Shown here one piece after another: positions 61,934 through 64,000 of a stretch of DNA of 64,000 bases. The notes beneath the pieces were generated by a model, which saw only the letters and a list, made by a program, of their open reading frames with translations, ran no database searches and was not told where the DNA came from. This stretch comes from Phytoseiulus persimilis. Taxonomy: Eukaryota; Arthropoda; Arachnida; Mesostigmata; Phytoseiidae. Each line of letters begins with the position of its first letter. Position 1 is the first letter of the stretch. Made by a program: the position numbers and the translations under genes. The DNA is taken from NCBI GenBank assembly GCA_037576195.1, contig CM075104.1:15702211-15766210 (forward strand). Direction: 5' to 3'.

Positions 61934-64000
61934 TGCATGCGAATAGATTCTCACATGCATTCGCTTGCTTTCCGCTGAGTACGATCCCGGACCATATAGA
62001 TCCCCCGCCTCATCGACCTCTGCTCAGTTTTCTTTATTCTTGCGCTGAACTGGACATGCATCCTTCTCAAAGAGTCGTCGGAAGGGAGATGATACTCCTC
62101 CCGAACCTGCATCACGCGGAAGATGACTGTTCCCAGGTGCTGAGTTCTTCACGAGCTGGAATTGGTCACGTCGATGACTCGACGCTTTCGCGCCATCTCC
62201 TATTCGGCCCTACGACGGCGGCGTACTGAGCTTGCACCAGATTTGGATTTTTGGCAGTCACGTGTCACTTCGAGTACTTAAGTAAGCGGAACAGGACGCT
62301 CGCGATATGCTCGCAGCTCAGAGAATGGGCGCAGAGAGCGAGTCGAAAAAATGTGACTGAGTTGGGAATCGGGGGAAATATGATCGGAGGACGTCGAACT
62401 GCGATCGGAGACGATGGAGGGGGAAACGCTGGAGTTGAGGAGATGGAAGTGAGGTCGTCCCTGGGCGCCACGCGGTTGATGTTGCAAATTATCCACTTCA
62501 CCTGGGTCGACCGGCAGGGCTGCTCTTTACTTGGCCCCTCATACGCTCGCTGCTCCCTTCCCCAGGTCCTTCGATGGATCTCTCGGGGTCTGAGCGAAAC
62601 GCAACGTGCTGGCTGATTTGCATGATGTGCTTCCACTGAACGGAGGATGAACCAACCAAGCCGAGGCAGAAGGGTGAGCGCGAGCATGCAACGACCAAAG
62701 GCAGAGTAGAGAGAGAGCGATGCTCGATTGCTTGCTTTCTCCACCTCGCACAAGTTTCTCGAGCTAGCTTACAATACGAGCTCAGAGCCCTCTTACCAGC
62801 TCCAGGGCTCTAATGGTACTTGAGGGATTTGACTCCTAATCACCGAACGTGGCGTCGGCTAGTCTATAGGGACTCCGTCTCTCGTCTGGGCGGCTCAAGT
62901 AGGAGTGCTTCAAAATTTGGCGATGAAATGAGAAAGACGCCATCCCTCAACGGTCGCGGCAGCCTGGGCAAGGGTTGTTTCAAATAGAGCGAATTCTTTT
63001 CACGTTTGCCCGCATTCATCACTTCATACAGGTCATGAGACGGCGGCATCACAACAGCTGCATTCTCTCGGAATTCCTCCAGAACTCTCTCGAGAGCTAC
63101 CGGATGAGCAACTGGATATTTCCAAAGTTTTCGAATCGTCTCAGCTCTTCGAAAACTCCCCGTGTTTTCGGAGGAGCTGCTCTTTCTGACATCCCCAAAC
63201 GCATGACTCGGAAGAATGATCCTCTAGAAACTAAGAATCTCCAACGCCGAACCGGAAAACAGGATCTCTCTGCGGACAACCGAGAAGAATGAATGGTTCT
63301 CAGAGAAGATTCGGTAATACAAACAATGCTGGCTGGTGATCGATTTTTTCCGCATGAATAATATCTGTTGAAGTTCGGAACCTATCTCGGACATGATAAG
63401 CTTCTTCTCCTCTCGGAGCAAGACAACGGACTCGGTACCGGAGGGAATCCGGGAGGTCTCTCGGTTCCCCCTTTCCCCGCAGTTTTCTTCCTCTCCTCCA
63501 GCGCGGGCATGTCGGCCGTGGGTCTGGCTGGCGCGAGGCCGGGAGCAGATCCCGTTTTGAAAATCATCGGCGCCAATTGGAAATCGATTATTCTCCTTTC
63601 TCTCTTTCACCATCCGCTGCGGTCGAGGTCAAACGAATTCCATTGTGTAGCCACCGCCAACGTTCAGCTTCAGACTATCATCAATCGTCTGCTGCTGCTT
63701 TTCATCGATCTCACGATGCCGTTCATTATGGACTGCGCATCATCAAGTCTGTAGTGCAGTTTGCCATGGAGTCCGTAGCGGGCAACATTATTAGCACAGT
63801 CGAGGGGAAACGGTCGCTCGCCCGGTGTGCTGCACTTTAGCCCGGGGTTCCGCTCCCCTATCTTTTATGTAACGGTTCACATTTGTATGTGCATATGTAC
63901 GTCACTTATTCGTTCGGAATCGGCTCATGACTATTTGTCGATTCGAACTGAAACTCGGCGGCCGGCCATCACTGTAACTACGTTGCGATTAGGGTTCCTC

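Larger units (their letters stand above)
45733..64000. other. Region without a recognisable gene
   Basis: Apart from two weak ORF candidates and short repeats, I see no gene. The open frames at 51780-52163 (-), 55742-56071 (-), 58822-59058 (+) and 60068-60748 (+) were examined. The first three have a coding-like residue balance but no recognisable family; the fourth is Arg/Ser-rich. Confidence 0.5.

Overview
The window looks like nuclear DNA from a eukaryote, most likely an arthropod. It has no operons, no ribosome-binding-site-spaced genes and no dense coding. G+C is near one half, CpG is not depleted (TCG and CGA are very common), and TA is scarce. The only clearly protein-like sequence comes from decayed non-LTR retrotransposons. 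A mite or tick is a reasonable guess from this composition and from the CR1/Jockey-type remnants, but nothing in the window fixes the species. No complete host gene, tRNA, rRNA or CRISPR array was recognised.

Layout on the + strand: (1) 1-15.9 kb is non-coding or unrecognised, with cryptic tetranucleotide islands, short simple repeats and one weak exon candidate near 2.5 kb. (2) A 312-bp element with inverted ends and many CCGTAATNCGG-type units, flanked by TA, lies at about 15.9-16.2 kb. Two hairpins follow it. (3) A frame-broken CR1/Jockey-like reverse transcriptase remnant lies at about 18.1-18.5 kb. (4) A possible 3' end of another non-LTR element, with a CAAT tail, lies at about 35.5-35.7 kb. 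(5) The best feature is a 5'-truncated non-LTR reverse transcriptase ORF at 41.0-42.3 kb. It has catalytic motifs, a C-terminal CCHC motif, an AATAAA signal and a TA-repeat tail. (6) A gag-like ORF1 remnant with two CCHC zinc knuckles lies at about 45.5-45.7 kb. An in-frame TGA replaces one cysteine of its second knuckle. (7) 46-64 kb has no recognised gene, apart from a few weak ORF candidates.

All four retroelement pieces point the same way (+). They differ in how decayed they are, which suggests repeated insertion and decay in neutral DNA such as a long intron or an intergenic region. Most open frames of 60-250 codons are rich in Arg, Ser, Pro, Leu and Cys and overlap open frames on the other strand. 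That is what stop-poor, CpG-rich non-coding DNA produces, so they are not annotated as genes.
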